Assembly (NCBI GenBank): GCA_016787785.1
Contig: JAEUTO010000006.1
Coordinates: 62,001 to 126,000 of the forward strand
From: Bacteroidia bacterium
GTDB lineage: Bacteria > Bacteroidota > Bacteroidia > B-17B0 > Aurantibacillaceae
DNA: 64,000 bases
Direction: 5' to 3'
Shown: piece by piece, positions 27,176 to 36,409 of the stretch
How the letters are laid out: the number at the start of each line of letters is the position of its first letter
Numbering within the stretch: position 1 is the first letter of the stretch
Program-made: the position numbers and the translations under genes
Notes under the pieces: model-generated
Database searches by the model: none
Told to the model about the DNA's origin: nothing
Seen by the model: only the letters and a program-made list of their open reading frames with translations

Positions 27176-27661
27176 ATGTACGCAATTGTAGAAATAGCCG
27201 GGCAACAATTTAAAGTGGAACGTGGAAACAAAGTTTACGTTCACCGCCTAGAGGCTAACGAGGGCGCTAAGATTGAATTTGACAAAGTTTTCTTATTAGA
27301 TAACGGTGGCAAAATTTCAGTTGGAAACCCAACCGTAGAGGGCGCTAAAGTAGCAGCCACAGTGATCTCCCACTTAAGAGGAGATAAAGTGATCATTTTC
27401 AAAAAGAAACGCCGTAAAGGTTATCAAAAGTGGAACAATCACCGTCAATCTTTAACTCAGATCCTTATTCAAGGTGTGTTAGCTAAAGGCGACAAATTAG
27501 AATCAGAATTAACTGCAGTGCGTAAAGTTCGTACACAAGGTCCGGTAAAAAAAGCTGAGACTGTTGTAAGCGAAGCAAAAGTTGAGAAAAAAGCTCCTGC
27601 TAAAAAAGCGGCAGTTAAAAAAGCTCCCGCAAAAAAAGTAACAAAGAAAAAAGAAGATTAA
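27176..27661 (+). CDS. rplU: 50S ribosomal protein L21 with a Lys/Ala-rich C-terminal extension
   Basis: Binds 23S rRNA in the large subunit. The first ~103 residues are standard L21: [16 protein letters not shown] at the start and the rRNA-binding [17 protein letters not shown] near 75-91. A further ~58 residues follow, ending in repeats of the type [12 protein letters not shown], like histone H1 or HU tails. The extension is in frame without a break and ends just before rpmA. Regulation is by the promoter at 27101-27131. The function of the tail is unknown; basic extensions on ribosomal proteins occur in other Bacteroidota. Confidence 0.96.
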   Translation: MYAIVEIAGQQFKVERGNKVYVHRLEANEGAKIEFDKVFLLDNGGKISVGNPTVEGAKVAATVISHLRGDKVIIFKKKRRKGYQKWNNHRQSLTQILIQGVLAKGDKLESELTAVRKVRTQGPVKKAETVVSEAKVEKKAPAKKAAVKKAPAKKVTKKKED

Positions 27662-27737
27662 TAACCGAATTCAAAATTTAAAATTTAAAATGAAAAACTT
27701 TTAAATTCTTAATTTTAGATTCTTAATTTATAAAAAA

Positions 27738-27998
27738 ATGGCACACAAAAAAGGCGCGGGTTCATCAGATAATGGTCGCGATTCGCATAGTAAACGTTTA
27801 GGCGTTAAAATTTTCGGAGGTCAGGTTTGTATCGCTGGTAACATTATTGTTCGTCAACGTGGTACTAAACACAATCCAGCTGAAGGTGTTGGTATGGGAA
27901 AAGACCATACTTTATATGCTTTAATTGATGGAAAAGTAGTATTCAAAAAGAAAAGAGACGATCGTTCGTACGTATCGGTTGTTCCTATCGAGGGGTAA
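27738..27998 (+). CDS. rpmA: 50S ribosomal protein L27
   Basis: An 86-residue protein with [16 protein letters not shown] at the N-terminus, which reaches the peptidyl-transferase centre, and the conserved [22 protein letters not shown] split over residues ~40-60. There is no Firmicutes-type N-terminal pre-sequence. It follows rplU after 76 bases, the universal order, and a terminator follows. Confidence 0.98.
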   Translation: MAHKKGAGSSDNGRDSHSKRLGVKIFGGQVCIAGNIIVRQRGTKHNPAEGVGMGKDHTLYALIDGKVVFKKKRDDRSYVSVVPIEG

Positions 27999-28020
27999 TA
28001 AATACTTTATATTAAATAAG

Positions 28021-28049
28021 GCCCTCCATTTAATTGGTGGGCTTTTTTT
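28021..28049 (+). terminator. Rho-independent terminator of rplU-rpmA
   Basis: GCCCTCC and GGTGGGC pair (one T-T mismatch) around ATTTAATT and are followed by seven T. It lies 22 bases after the rpmA stop. Confidence 0.85.
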
Positions 28050-28115
28050 GTTTTCAAGCGTTTAACGCTTAACCCATTTAAAAAATTAAATTTGTATTAA
28101 AATAAACAGAACTTT

Positions 28116-29390
28116 ATGTTGCAATTAAATTATATCAGAGAAAATAAAGACGAGGTTTTAAAACGCCTTGCTATAAAGAATTTTAAAGATGCCGAAAGTA
28201 TTATTAATTCGGTTTTGATAAAAGATACGCAACGTAGATCATTGCAACAGGAAGGTGATGCGATAAAAGCAGAATCGAATCAAATTGCCAAACAAATTGG
28301 TGAGCTGATGAAAGGCGGTAAAAAAGAAGAAGCTGAAAAAGTGAAATTGCGCACTGCTGAATTAAAACAAAAAGAAAAAGAATTAGACGAACAATTAAAA
28401 AATGTTGAAGACGAGATCCAACAACTTTTAGTTCTGGTTCCAAACACACCTAACTTAACCGTGCCGCTAGGAAAAACACCTGAAGACAACGCTGTTGTTT
28501 TTGAACATGGCGAAAAACCAAAGCTGGCCGCAGGTTATGTTCCACATTGGGACCTTACTACAAAATACAATTTAATTGATTTTGAACTGGGCGTAAAAAT
28601 TGCCGGTGCAGGTTTTCCTGTATACAAAGGCAAATGCGCTCGTTTGCAACGCGCTTTAATTAATTTCTTTTTAGATCGTGCAACAGCAAAAGGTTACTTA
28701 GAAATTCAACCGCCAATTGTTGTGAATGAAGATAGTGGATATGGTACCGGCCAGTTACCTGATAAAGAAGGGCAGATGTACCATTGCACAATAGATAATT
28801 TATACTTGATACCAACTGCTGAGGTGCCGGTTACAAATATTTATCGTGATGTTATTTTAAAAGAAGCAGATCTTCCGGTAAAGAATACAGCCTACACGCC
28901 TTGTTTTAGAAGAGAGGCAGGCAGTTACGGAAAAGATGTACGCGGATTAAATCGTTTGCACCAATTTGATAAAGTAGAGATCGTGCAAATTACACACCCT
29001 GATAAAAGTTACGAAACGTTGGAAGAAATGCGTGAGTACGTTGCGGGACTGTTAAAAGAATTAGAATTGCCTTTCCGTACTTTAAAATTATGCGGTGGCG
29101 ATATGAGTTTTGCAAGCGCTTTAACTTACGATATGGAAGTTTGGTCTGCCGCACAGGAACGTTGGTTAGAGGTTAGTAGCGTTAGTAATTTTGAAACTTT
29201 CCAAACTAACCGTTTAAAATGCAGATTTAAAGATGCGAATGGTAAAACACAGTTAGCGCATAGCTTAAATGGCAGTGCATTGGCTTTACCACGTATTGTT
29301 GCAGCTTTATTAGAAAACAACCAAACACCTGAAGGAATTAAAATTCCAAAAGTATTGGTTCCGTATTGCGGTTTTGATATGATCAACTAA
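28116..29390 (+). CDS. serS: Seryl-tRNA synthetase
   Basis: Charges tRNA-Ser with serine. A 424-residue class II synthetase: the N-terminal coiled-coil arm that binds the long variable arm of tRNA-Ser is seen at residues ~28-100 (Lys/Glu-rich heptads), motif 2 at CFRREAGSYGKD, and motif 3 at NGSALALPRIVAALLEN. Length is normal. It heads a run of four closely packed genes (putative lipoprotein, ybeY, DUF3592), with gaps of 1-2 bases. TAAATTTG at 28087-28094 could be its -7 box. Confidence 0.97.
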   Translation: MLQLNYIRENKDEVLKRLAIKNFKDAESIINSVLIKDTQRRSLQQEGDAIKAESNQIAKQIGELMKGGKKEEAEKVKLRTAELKQKEKELDEQLKNVEDEIQQLLVLVPNTPNLTVPLGKTPEDNAVVFEHGEKPKLAAGYVPHWDLTTKYNLIDFELGVKIAGAGFPVYKGKCARLQRALINFFLDRATAKGYLEIQPPIVVNEDSGYGTGQLPDKEGQMYHCTIDNLYLIPTAEVPVTNIYRDVILKEADLPVKNTAYTPCFRREAGSYGKDVRGLNRLHQFDKVEIVQITHPDKSYETLEEMREYVAGLLKELELPFRTLKLCGGDMSFASALTYDMEVWSAAQERWLEVSSVSNFETFQTNRLKCRFKDANGKTQLAHSLNGSALALPRIVAALLENNQTPEGIKIPKVLVPYCGFDMIN

Positions 29391-29391
29391 A

Positions 29392-29982
29392 ATGATAAAG
29401 ACTGCTAAAAATACGTTCGTAATTTTATTTTTTGCAGGAGCATTATTTCAATCTTGTAACAGGGTAGATATCTACGCTGTTAAAATGCAGTCCTTAGATA
29501 GTTTGAGTGGCGCTGTAAATAGTTCTGCTAAAGAAGTAGATAAAACAGATACCGTTATTTTAGAAAAAGCCATTTCGCGTTTTAACCAATACAAACAATT
29601 TATTCAGCAAAATGTAAAAGATACACTCACAAAAGTGGAAGCAGATTTTACACAACAGTTCTACACAAGTGGCGCAAGTTTGGAAAATTTTGCTGTTAAC
29701 AGAAGATCAATAAAAGCAAGAACGAATTTAATTAACTCTCAGATAGAAAAATTAAAAACCGATGCGAAGAACAGATCGATCCCGGAAGAAAAATTAATTG
29801 AATTTACTAAGCAGGAAAAGAAAGAAGCAGGTAATTTAATTGAAGCAAGCCAAAAGCAACAGCAGTTATTTTATACCAGTCTGCAGGAATTTAAAACCTC
29901 TTTAAAAGGAGTGGAAGATATTATCAAAGCCAGGAACAACGGGCAATTGCCAACGATCATAAAAGACACGCTTTCTCTATAA
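29392..29982 (+). CDS. Putative lipoprotein, unknown function
   Basis: A 196-residue protein with a lipobox-like signal end (ALFQSCN, Cys22), so it is probably lipid-anchored. The mature part is almost entirely helical and charged, including the Lys/Glu-rich KLIEFTKQEKKEAGNLIEA, and may form coiled coils. I do not recognise the family. It begins 1 base after serS and ends 2 bases before ybeY, so it is co-transcribed with both; such linked hypothetical genes are common in Bacteroidota and do not imply a translation role. Confidence 0.7.
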   Translation: MIKTAKNTFVILFFAGALFQSCNRVDIYAVKMQSLDSLSGAVNSSAKEVDKTDTVILEKAISRFNQYKQFIQQNVKDTLTKVEADFTQQFYTSGASLENFAVNRRSIKARTNLINSQIEKLKTDAKNRSIPEEKLIEFTKQEKKEAGNLIEASQKQQQLFYTSLQEFKTSLKGVEDIIKARNNGQLPTIIKDTLSL

Positions 29983-29984
29983 TT

Positions 29985-30398
29985 ATGGCTATTTCGTTTC
30001 AAAACCAAAGTGTAGAATTTAAACTATCTGAAAAGATAAAAATTAAAAGCTGGATCAAAACTATTATTGCATCCGAAAAAAAGGAAATGGGCAATCTTAA
30101 TTTTGTTTTTACTTCTGATGAAGAGATCTTAAAAACAAACGTTCAGTACTTACAGCATAATACCTATACCGACATTATTACCTTTGATTATTGTGAAGGA
30201 AAAAAGATCAACGGCGATATTATTATAAGCGTTGAAAGAGTAAAAGAGAACGCTGATAAATTTGAAACAGATTTTGAAACCGAAATTAAACGGGTGATCA
30301 TTCACGGTGTATTGCATTTATGCGGTTATAAAGATAAAAGCGAGAAAGACGCTAAGCTTATGAGAAGCAAAGAGAATGCCGCTTTAAAAAAGTATTAG
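29985..30398 (+). CDS. ybeY: Endoribonuclease YbeY, rRNA maturation factor
   Basis: A 137-residue metalloprotein for 16S rRNA 3'-end maturation and ribosome quality control. The family signature HGxLHLxGYxH is present as IIHGVLHLCGYKD: His107 and His111 are in place, but the third metal ligand position is Asp117 in place of His. The conserved upstream segment TYTDIITFDY is intact. An Asp at this position seems frequent in Bacteroidota homologues and would still bind a metal. The gene sits 2 bases after the lipoprotein gene and 1 base before the DUF3592 gene. Confidence 0.94.
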   Translation: MAISFQNQSVEFKLSEKIKIKSWIKTIIASEKKEMGNLNFVFTSDEEILKTNVQYLQHNTYTDIITFDYCEGKKINGDIIISVERVKENADKFETDFETEIKRVIIHGVLHLCGYKDKSEKDAKLMRSKENAALKKY

Positions 30399-30399
30399 T

Positions 30400-30843
30400 A
30401 TGGGAACCTTTATACTTATCTTTTCTATTCTTATTGCCGCAGTGTGTTTTTGGTCGAGCATTAAATTAATTCTACTTTATTTAAAAGTAAATGCCTGGCA
30501 AAAAGTAAATGCAACTATTATTTCAAAAAAAGTTGAGCTGCATAAAAAAATTTCTACAAGAAATTCACCTTATGGCATCTTCGTAGAGTACAGGTATAAT
30601 TACAACGGCAGTGAATACAAAAACGATAAAGTTTATTTAGTAGAACTGATCAAAGGACAAACCAATCACACACAGGCCGCTGCTACAAGGGTGATTGACA
30701 AAATGGAGAACGAACTTTCAATTTTTGTTAACCCAAAAGATCCGCAGGAATCGGTAATGTTTTGCAACGGGATAGTGCTGTACGTTGTTGTATTCTTTTT
30801 TGGAATAATGAGCTTGTTAATTGGCTGCAGCTACTACAAATAA
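30400..30843 (+). CDS. DUF3592 membrane protein
   Basis: A 147-residue protein with membrane segments at both ends (residues ~4-26 and ~125-144) and an extracytoplasmic or cytoplasmic beta-rich middle: WQKVNATIISKKVE, YGIFVEYRYNYNGSEYKNDKV and LSIFVNPKDPQESVM. This is the DUF3592 layout (SHOCT-free, OB-like middle). The function is unknown. It is the last gene of the serS run. Confidence 0.75.
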   Translation: MGTFILIFSILIAAVCFWSSIKLILLYLKVNAWQKVNATIISKKVELHKKISTRNSPYGIFVEYRYNYNGSEYKNDKVYLVELIKGQTNHTQAAATRVIDKMENELSIFVNPKDPQESVMFCNGIVLYVVVFFFGIMSLLIGCSYYK

Positions 30844-30864
30844 ATTTTATTCTATAATTCAGAA

Positions 30865-31668
30865 TTATTGCCCAAATTGTCCAGACGAACTTGAATTATC
30901 TTTAGTGATATTTCTAAGGCTAAATGTAATAGGGTAAGTGGTTTTATATCGCACAAATTTATTATTAAGTACCGCGGGTTGCCATTTTGTTTCTTTTATC
31001 AGTCTTAAAGCTTCTTCTGTACAACCCGTGTTTACGCCTTGTTTAACGGTTAGGCCTGTTATATAGCCATTTGTTTCAACAACAAATTCAATTACCACAG
31101 TTCCTTCAACGGATCGTTCGATCGCTAATTTTGGATACTCAATTTGCGAAAGTATAAAGTCTGTTAGCCCATCGTCGCCATTCTTATAATATTCCGGCGA
31201 TTTATCTGCTTTAGTGTATATCACATAACTACTATCTGCCGGTAAAGGTTTTTTAAGATTCAGTTTATTTTTTTGTTTAAAGTAGCGGTTATATTTTTCT
31301 GTAGATAATTTAAAGGTCAAAAAATAAGGCCTGCTCTCGTTTGGTAAATGTATTGTTTTATTGAATTTCCAAAAATTAAACATGCGGGTCAATTCATTGC
31401 GCAAAACATTGTTATTGTTGTTCTTTAATCCTTCAAATTTAATATTTACAGCTTTGCCCGCCGAATCAAGATCAAAAAATGTTGTTATCTCCACATCAAA
31501 ATTAGAGGTTAGTAGAATTTTGGGCAGATTTAACTGTGTTTCCAGTACGCGTTCTATTTGTTCTTTTCCGCCAATAGCAATTGCTTCAAATTCAGGACTG
31601 GTACTTGAGGTTTGGCTAAATACTGAGCTAACAGCTACCGAAAATAAAAATATATACTTTTTAAGCAT
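30865..31668 (-). CDS. Energy-transducer TonB-like protein, periplasmic
   Basis: A 267-residue exported protein; I use the ATG at 31668, which gives the signal peptide KKYIFLFSVAVSSVFSQ, because the longer frame adds an unlikely hydrophobic prefix. The C-terminal ~90 residues form a TonB C-terminal domain: IEYPKLAIERSVEGTVVIEFVVETNG, then EEALRLIKETKWQPAV. There is no proline-rich linker or N-terminal membrane anchor of the classic TonB, so it may act as a soluble or lipoprotein-like relative. The neighbouring outer-membrane protein gene at 31729 is on the same strand 60 bases upstream. Confidence 0.8.
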   Translation of the reverse strand: MLKKYIFLFSVAVSSVFSQTSSTSPEFEAIAIGGKEQIERVLETQLNLPKILLTSNFDVEITTFFDLDSAGKAVNIKFEGLKNNNNNVLRNELTRMFNFWKFNKTIHLPNESRPYFLTFKLSTEKYNRYFKQKNKLNLKKPLPADSSYVIYTKADKSPEYYKNGDDGLTDFILSQIEYPKLAIERSVEGTVVIEFVVETNGYITGLTVKQGVNTGCTEEALRLIKETKWQPAVLNNKFVRYKTTYPITFSLRNITKDNSSSSGQFGQ

Positions 31669-31728
31669 ATGTAAATATAATCCAAAAAAAAGAAAAGCAA
31701 AAGCCAGCAAACAACATTTCGATACCAG

Positions 31729-34188
31729 TTATAAACTTGTATTAATGCCTATGGTAAAGCCGGAATTTACTTTATTGTTTATACCATAGCCCAGTACATA
31801 ATCAACCCGCAGAACGTTAAAAATATTCTCGAAGCCAAAATTTATTTCGTAATACTGTTTTAATTTGTTGCTCATTAATAAATGTCCGCCAACTACTTCC
31901 TGCACCTTTAATTTTTTTAGTACCGGTATCTTATTAATGATAAAACCGTTAAAATGATGTTCGGCATGGGCTTCTGCAAACCACTTGTCGGCACTAAAGG
32001 TATAATAGGGCAGGAGCCTGAAACTGCTTAAATAATCGTTGGTATTAAATAAGGTCTGGTTCCCTAAAAAATATTTAAAATCCATAAACAGCAATTTTTT
32101 GGTGTTTACAAAGCCGCCCCCTTTTAACCTGATACCAAGGCGTCCGAATAAACCTAGGTTTAACTCATCATAGATCATAGCACTTGCCAGGTCATAATCT
32201 GCTGTGGTATTAAACACAGGAAATGCCTTTTTGTAACTCACGCTTAGTCTTGGATATTTACTTCCTGTAATTATTTTTTGGTTAGGCAGTGTTACATATT
32301 TTTGCTTAAAGCGGAACGAAAATGTTATCTCTGCCGTAAACGCATTATTGGTGTTGAATAAAGAGTCGTGATTAAATTCATTCCTGGGATCATTACTGGT
32401 AAATAATTTCTTTTTGTCATCTATGAATAAAATATCAGAGCTATTCTTTAACGCATCACGTTCAACGTACTTTACAAGGGATGAAAAATAAACACCGTTA
32501 ACAACTTCAGTAAAGTAACTGGTCTCAACACCGGTCTCTTTAAACATCTTCATAAAATTCTCATTCAAGTAAAGTGAATACAATGAATTTACCAGTGGGG
32601 ATATTGGATCCAACTGGTTATATTGCTCCGAAATGGATTTGAATTTAATACCAACCCGCGAGAATTTTTTTGGTCGGTAAAAATAATTGTAGCCAATTTC
32701 GCCGCCCCATAAATAATTACTAAAACCATAACGCACTTGTCCATTAAAGCGGTGGGCTTTTAAATTTTCATATTCTTTATTTACCGAGAATTTGTAACTT
32801 ACGTTAAAGCCTTCAACCGTATTATACTGTATGCCATTTGTAACAATGCCGGGTATGGCTACGCTAATTCGTTTTTTTGTTTTATTATACGTGTAGCCAA
32901 AAAAGATATCGTTCACTCTAAACTTGTTGCCGCGTTTGTCAACCGAATCTTTATACCGATCAGTTTCCTGTATTTTTTCTGTGCTGTCTTTTTTACGATA
33001 ATCTTTATTTTCTTCTCGTGTTAATGGCGCAGGGCGGTTAATGTTCCAGTAGTTGGAGTCTTTTTTGTTGGCACCATCTTCTACAACAAATACCTCGTTG
33101 CTAAAAAAGTTGTCAGGTATGTTTGGTGATAAATTGTAGTTTTTTACAGTGGCATTAAAATAACCGTCGCCCGAAATGCCGAAGAACACAAAGTGAAAAC
33201 CAAAATTATGATTCACCGGCATCCAAATACTATCACCGGCTACAGGAGCATAGAGCTGTGTAATGGAAAGCGTGTCAACAAATTTTATTTTATTTTCTTT
33301 AAATAATTTAAGATCAATCCCGGTTATGCGCCACGAATTTTCCTGGATATAAATGATGCCTGTAAAACAAGGGTCGGTGCTGCGTTTTGGTTTTACTTCA
33401 ATTTTATTAAAGATCTTTCCGTCTTCATTAATAGTTCCTAATAATCTGAATTTATAATACAAAAAAGCGTTTCCATTTAATGGCGAAACAAATGGCCTGT
33501 CGCTAATACCCCTTATTGGAACCAAATTCTCATAAAAATTAAATTTCATCTGACCTAGTTGGTTAAAACTAAAACTTTTGCTTTCGCCGCTTACGCGGCT
33601 GCTAAACATAATTTCTTTTTGTTTATTTGGTTTTTTAAAATAATAATTGCTTTCGCTTTCACTTAAATAAATAACACCATATAAAGTAGAATCTATTTTT
33701 TCGCCACTGGTTATTTTTATGAGCTTTTTGAATTTATCGGGTAGATTGGTTAAACGTTGTAGCCCTTTTATATAAGATTGACAGGTGTATTCGTTTACCT
33801 GGTTAGAATATAGCTTTCGACGCTTAATGGCCTTACGCATAATGGGGTAGGCGGGGTCTTCGCCGGCCTTTATAGTTATTTCCTGCAAGGCCACGCCGTC
33901 CAGTTTTAAATTTACATCCAGTGTTTTATTTTCGGTAAGATCAATTTCAATTTCTTGTTTTGAATAACCGATATATTGAAATACAACAATATGTTTTCCT
34001 GCATCTAACTTTAGCGAGTAATTTCCGTTATCGTTACTATTAACGCCTTTGGTGGTACCTTTTAAATAAATGGTGGCAAAGGGTAAACTCTCGTTGTTAC
34101 CAGTAATTTTTCCGGAGAGTGTAAATTGTTGAGAAATTAAATACTTGCTGCAAGCAAAAAAAAGTAGGATCAATATTTTTTTATGCAT
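31729..34188 (-). CDS. DUF5686 outer-membrane protein with carboxypeptidase-regulatory-like domain
   Basis: An 819-residue protein with signal peptide (HKKILILLFFACSKYLISQ). Residues ~20-105 form a CarboxypepD_reg-like beta-sandwich (SGKITGNNESLPFATIYLKG, KQEIEIDLTEN). The rest matches the DUF5686 pattern: FAYFKKPN-like region, VSPLNGNAFLYYKF, the segment after DVKPKRSTDPC, and a C-terminal part of amphipathic strands that looks like a beta-barrel, ending in GFTIGINTSL. Members are outer-membrane barrels of unknown function. The ATG at 34188 is preferred; a TTG three codons upstream is an alternative. It follows a DUF4159 gene by 15 bases. Confidence 0.85.
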   Translation of the reverse strand: MHKKILILLFFACSKYLISQQFTLSGKITGNNESLPFATIYLKGTTKGVNSNDNGNYSLKLDAGKHIVVFQYIGYSKQEIEIDLTENKTLDVNLKLDGVALQEITIKAGEDPAYPIMRKAIKRRKLYSNQVNEYTCQSYIKGLQRLTNLPDKFKKLIKITSGEKIDSTLYGVIYLSESESNYYFKKPNKQKEIMFSSRVSGESKSFSFNQLGQMKFNFYENLVPIRGISDRPFVSPLNGNAFLYYKFRLLGTINEDGKIFNKIEVKPKRSTDPCFTGIIYIQENSWRITGIDLKLFKENKIKFVDTLSITQLYAPVAGDSIWMPVNHNFGFHFVFFGISGDGYFNATVKNYNLSPNIPDNFFSNEVFVVEDGANKKDSNYWNINRPAPLTREENKDYRKKDSTEKIQETDRYKDSVDKRGNKFRVNDIFFGYTYNKTKKRISVAIPGIVTNGIQYNTVEGFNVSYKFSVNKEYENLKAHRFNGQVRYGFSNYLWGGEIGYNYFYRPKKFSRVGIKFKSISEQYNQLDPISPLVNSLYSLYLNENFMKMFKETGVETSYFTEVVNGVYFSSLVKYVERDALKNSSDILFIDDKKKLFTSNDPRNEFNHDSLFNTNNAFTAEITFSFRFKQKYVTLPNQKIITGSKYPRLSVSYKKAFPVFNTTADYDLASAMIYDELNLGLFGRLGIRLKGGGFVNTKKLLFMDFKYFLGNQTLFNTNDYLSSFRLLPYYTFSADKWFAEAHAEHHFNGFIINKIPVLKKLKVQEVVGGHLLMSNKLKQYYEINFGFENIFNVLRVDYVLGYGINNKVNSGFTIGINTSL

Positions 34189-34203
34189 AGCCCGCAACCA
34201 AAT

Positions 34204-34917
34204 TTATTTTTTGTCGAAGCCCATAAAGGCGTATGAAATTAAATTAGCACCCATTTTTAAAGCTTTGGTACGGGTCTCTTCGCTGTCTTTATGTATTTCC
34301 GGACTCTCCCAGCCATCACCAAGATCGCACTCGAAATCGTAAAAACAAACCAGGCGACCTTTATAAATTAAGCCATAACCTTTTGGTGCAGCGTTCTCGT
34401 GCTCGTGTACTTTTGGTAAACCATTTGCAAATTCAAATTTTTGGTGATACACCGGGTGATTAAAAGGTAATTCAACAAGATCTAATTCTGGAAATACTTT
34501 TTTTAGTTGTACACGAATAAATTTATCCATCCCATAATTGTCGCTTACGTGTAAAAAGCCACCCGCCATTAAATAATTGCGTAAATTCTCTGCTTCCTGG
34601 TTAGAGAAGATAACATTGCCATGCCCCGTCATATGTACAAAAGGATAATTATAGATCTCCACACTTCCGGCATCAACAATAGCCTGTTCGGGATTGATGG
34701 TAGTTTTTATATTATCGTTACAGAATTTAATAAGGTTGGGTACAGATGTTTCTAAATTCGCATACCAGTCGCCACCGCCATTATATTTTAGTACTGCAAT
34801 TTGAAAACTGTAAGGCGGAATAGTATAATAGTCGCCAATTTTTAAAGCAGATCTTCCTTTACTAAAAAGTAAAATTAAAAAAAGGCAAGTTATTTTTTTA
34901 AAAAAAGAGACATTCAT
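34204..34917 (-). CDS. DUF4159 secreted protein
   Basis: A 237-residue exported protein with signal peptide (VSFFKKITCLFLILLF). The body matches DUF4159, a flavodoxin/ThuA-like fold: GGGDWYANLETSVPNLIKF, then YPFVHMTGHGNV and ENLRNYLMAGGFLHVSDNYG. DUF4159 domains often occur C-terminal in BatA/membrane proteins of Bacteroidota; here it is a stand-alone periplasmic version. Its ATG lies 27 bases from the folP stop on the same strand. Function is unknown. Confidence 0.82.
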   Translation of the reverse strand: MNVSFFKKITCLFLILLFSKGRSALKIGDYYTIPPYSFQIAVLKYNGGGDWYANLETSVPNLIKFCNDNIKTTINPEQAIVDAGSVEIYNYPFVHMTGHGNVIFSNQEAENLRNYLMAGGFLHVSDNYGMDKFIRVQLKKVFPELDLVELPFNHPVYHQKFEFANGLPKVHEHENAAPKGYGLIYKGRLVCFYDFECDLGDGWESPEIHKDSEETRTKALKMGANLISYAFMGFDKK

Positions 34918-34944
34918 TACTCTAAAGAAATTTAGTATTTAAAG

Positions 34945-35796
34945 TTAAACATTTTTGTAGAATTGTACTAAATTAATTGCCTGTTTTGCTTCTGTAACAT
35001 CGTGCACGCGCAAGATAGACGCCCCATTCATCAGTGCAATAGTGTTTAAAACAGTTGTACCGTTCAAAGATGTTACTGGGTTGGTACCAATTATTTTATT
35101 GACCATACTTTTTCGTGAAAAACCTGCTAAAATGGGGTAATCATTAAACTGGTGTAAATTCTTTAAAAGCCGGTAGTTGTGCTCTTGCGTTTTGCCAAAA
35201 CCAAAACCAACATCTATAACTATTTTTTTAAAATCCAGAGCACTTAATTTTTCTAATTTTTTCGAAAGAGCGTCTTTAACTTCTGCTACAACATCTCCAT
35301 AAACTGGATCTTGCTGCATGGTTTGAGGTGTACCCTGCATGTGCATTAAAACATACGGCAGGTTAAGTTTAGTAACGGTTTCAAACATTTTAGGGTCCAT
35401 ATCACCGCCGCTTATATCGTTTATAATATCAGCACCATGGTCTGCACTTTTTTTAACAATAGAAGCGTAAAAGGTATCAATGCTAATAAAAATGTCAGGA
35501 AATTTATTGCGTATGGCAGGCAAATACTGCTCTAATCGTTCCCATTCTTCTTTCTCGCTAATTGCCTTTGCACCGGGCCTTGAAGAAGCTGCCCCTATAT
35601 CAATAATATCGGCGCCCTGGTTAATTTTCTCCTCTACATCCTGTAAAACGTCGTTCACATTACTGTATTTCCCACCGTCGTAAAAACTATCGGGGGTAAT
35701 GTTCACAATAGCCATTATTAACGGTTTAATAAATGTTAATCTTTTGCCATTGCAAGTGTATTCTATTGGGTTAATTTCGCTATTTTTATTGTCCAT
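34945..35796 (-). CDS. folP: Dihydropteroate synthase
   Basis: Joins p-aminobenzoate to 6-hydroxymethyldihydropterin pyrophosphate in folate synthesis; target of sulfonamides. A 283-residue TIM barrel with MAIVNITPDSFYDGGKY (pterin-pyrophosphate loop), DIGAASSRPGA, DIINDISGG, VLMHMQGTPQTMQ and GFGFGKT. The C-terminal SILRVHDV holds the phosphate-binding Arg/His. Its ATG at 35796 is only 7 bases from the ATG of the divergent DUF1599 gene, so the promoters of both genes must lie inside the other's coding region. Confidence 0.96.
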   Translation of the reverse strand: MDNKNSEINPIEYTCNGKRLTFIKPLIMAIVNITPDSFYDGGKYSNVNDVLQDVEEKINQGADIIDIGAASSRPGAKAISEKEEWERLEQYLPAIRNKFPDIFISIDTFYASIVKKSADHGADIINDISGGDMDPKMFETVTKLNLPYVLMHMQGTPQTMQQDPVYGDVVAEVKDALSKKLEKLSALDFKKIVIDVGFGFGKTQEHNYRLLKNLHQFNDYPILAGFSRKSMVNKIIGTNPVTSLNGTTVLNTIALMNGASILRVHDVTEAKQAINLVQFYKNV

Positions 35797-35803
35797 ACGC
35801 TAT

Positions 35804-36340
35804 ATGACTACTACATCTAAACAATACGACGCGGCCATTTCTCAATGCAAAGATATCTTTTTAAAGAAGATGAAAGACTATGGCACCGCCTGGCGCAATT
35901 TAAGACCCACTTCTTTAACCGATCAGATCTTTATAAAAGCCCAGAGGGTGAAGAGTATAGAGGAAAAAGGCACTCAAAAAATAGTGGATGACATTAAGGG
36001 CGAATACATTGGCATAATTAACTATTGCATTATTGCCCTAATACAGTTGGAATTGGTGAATGATACCCGCGTTGAACTGCCCTACGACGAAGTAGCCAAT
36101 TTATACATTAAGTACGCTGGTCAAACCAAACAATTAATGGAAGATAAGAACCATGATTACGGCGAGGCCTGGCGCGATATGCGCTTGAGCTCTTTAACAG
36201 ATTTGATCTTAATGAAGGTTTTTAGAGTTAAACAGATAGAGGATAACAAGGGAAAGACCATTATAAGCGAAGGGGTGGATGCCAATTATATGGATATGAT
36301 CAACTATTCAGTGTTTGCTTTAATTAAGCTTGCCAAATAG
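35804..36340 (+). CDS. DUF1599 protein (tandem-repeat domain)
   Basis: A 178-residue protein with two copies of an all-alpha unit of ~75 residues: KKMKDYGTAWRNLRPTSLTDQ in the first and KNHDYGEAWRDMRLSSLTDL in the second, each ending in a YxxxINY motif. DUF1599 has been linked to nucleotide modification or metabolism by comparative studies, but no activity is established. I chose ATG 35804, since the longer reading would begin inside folP on the other strand. In Bacteroidota this gene usually lies between folP and the BT_3928-like DoxX gene, as here. Confidence 0.8.
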   Translation: MTTTSKQYDAAISQCKDIFLKKMKDYGTAWRNLRPTSLTDQIFIKAQRVKSIEEKGTQKIVDDIKGEYIGIINYCIIALIQLELVNDTRVELPYDEVANLYIKYAGQTKQLMEDKNHDYGEAWRDMRLSSLTDLILMKVFRVKQIEDNKGKTIISEGVDANYMDMINYSVFALIKLAK

Positions 36341-36409
36341 TTAAAAAAAATTAATTTAACTTTTATAGTAAAGATTACAGAATATCTTTAGAAACAATAG
36401 AATTTACAC

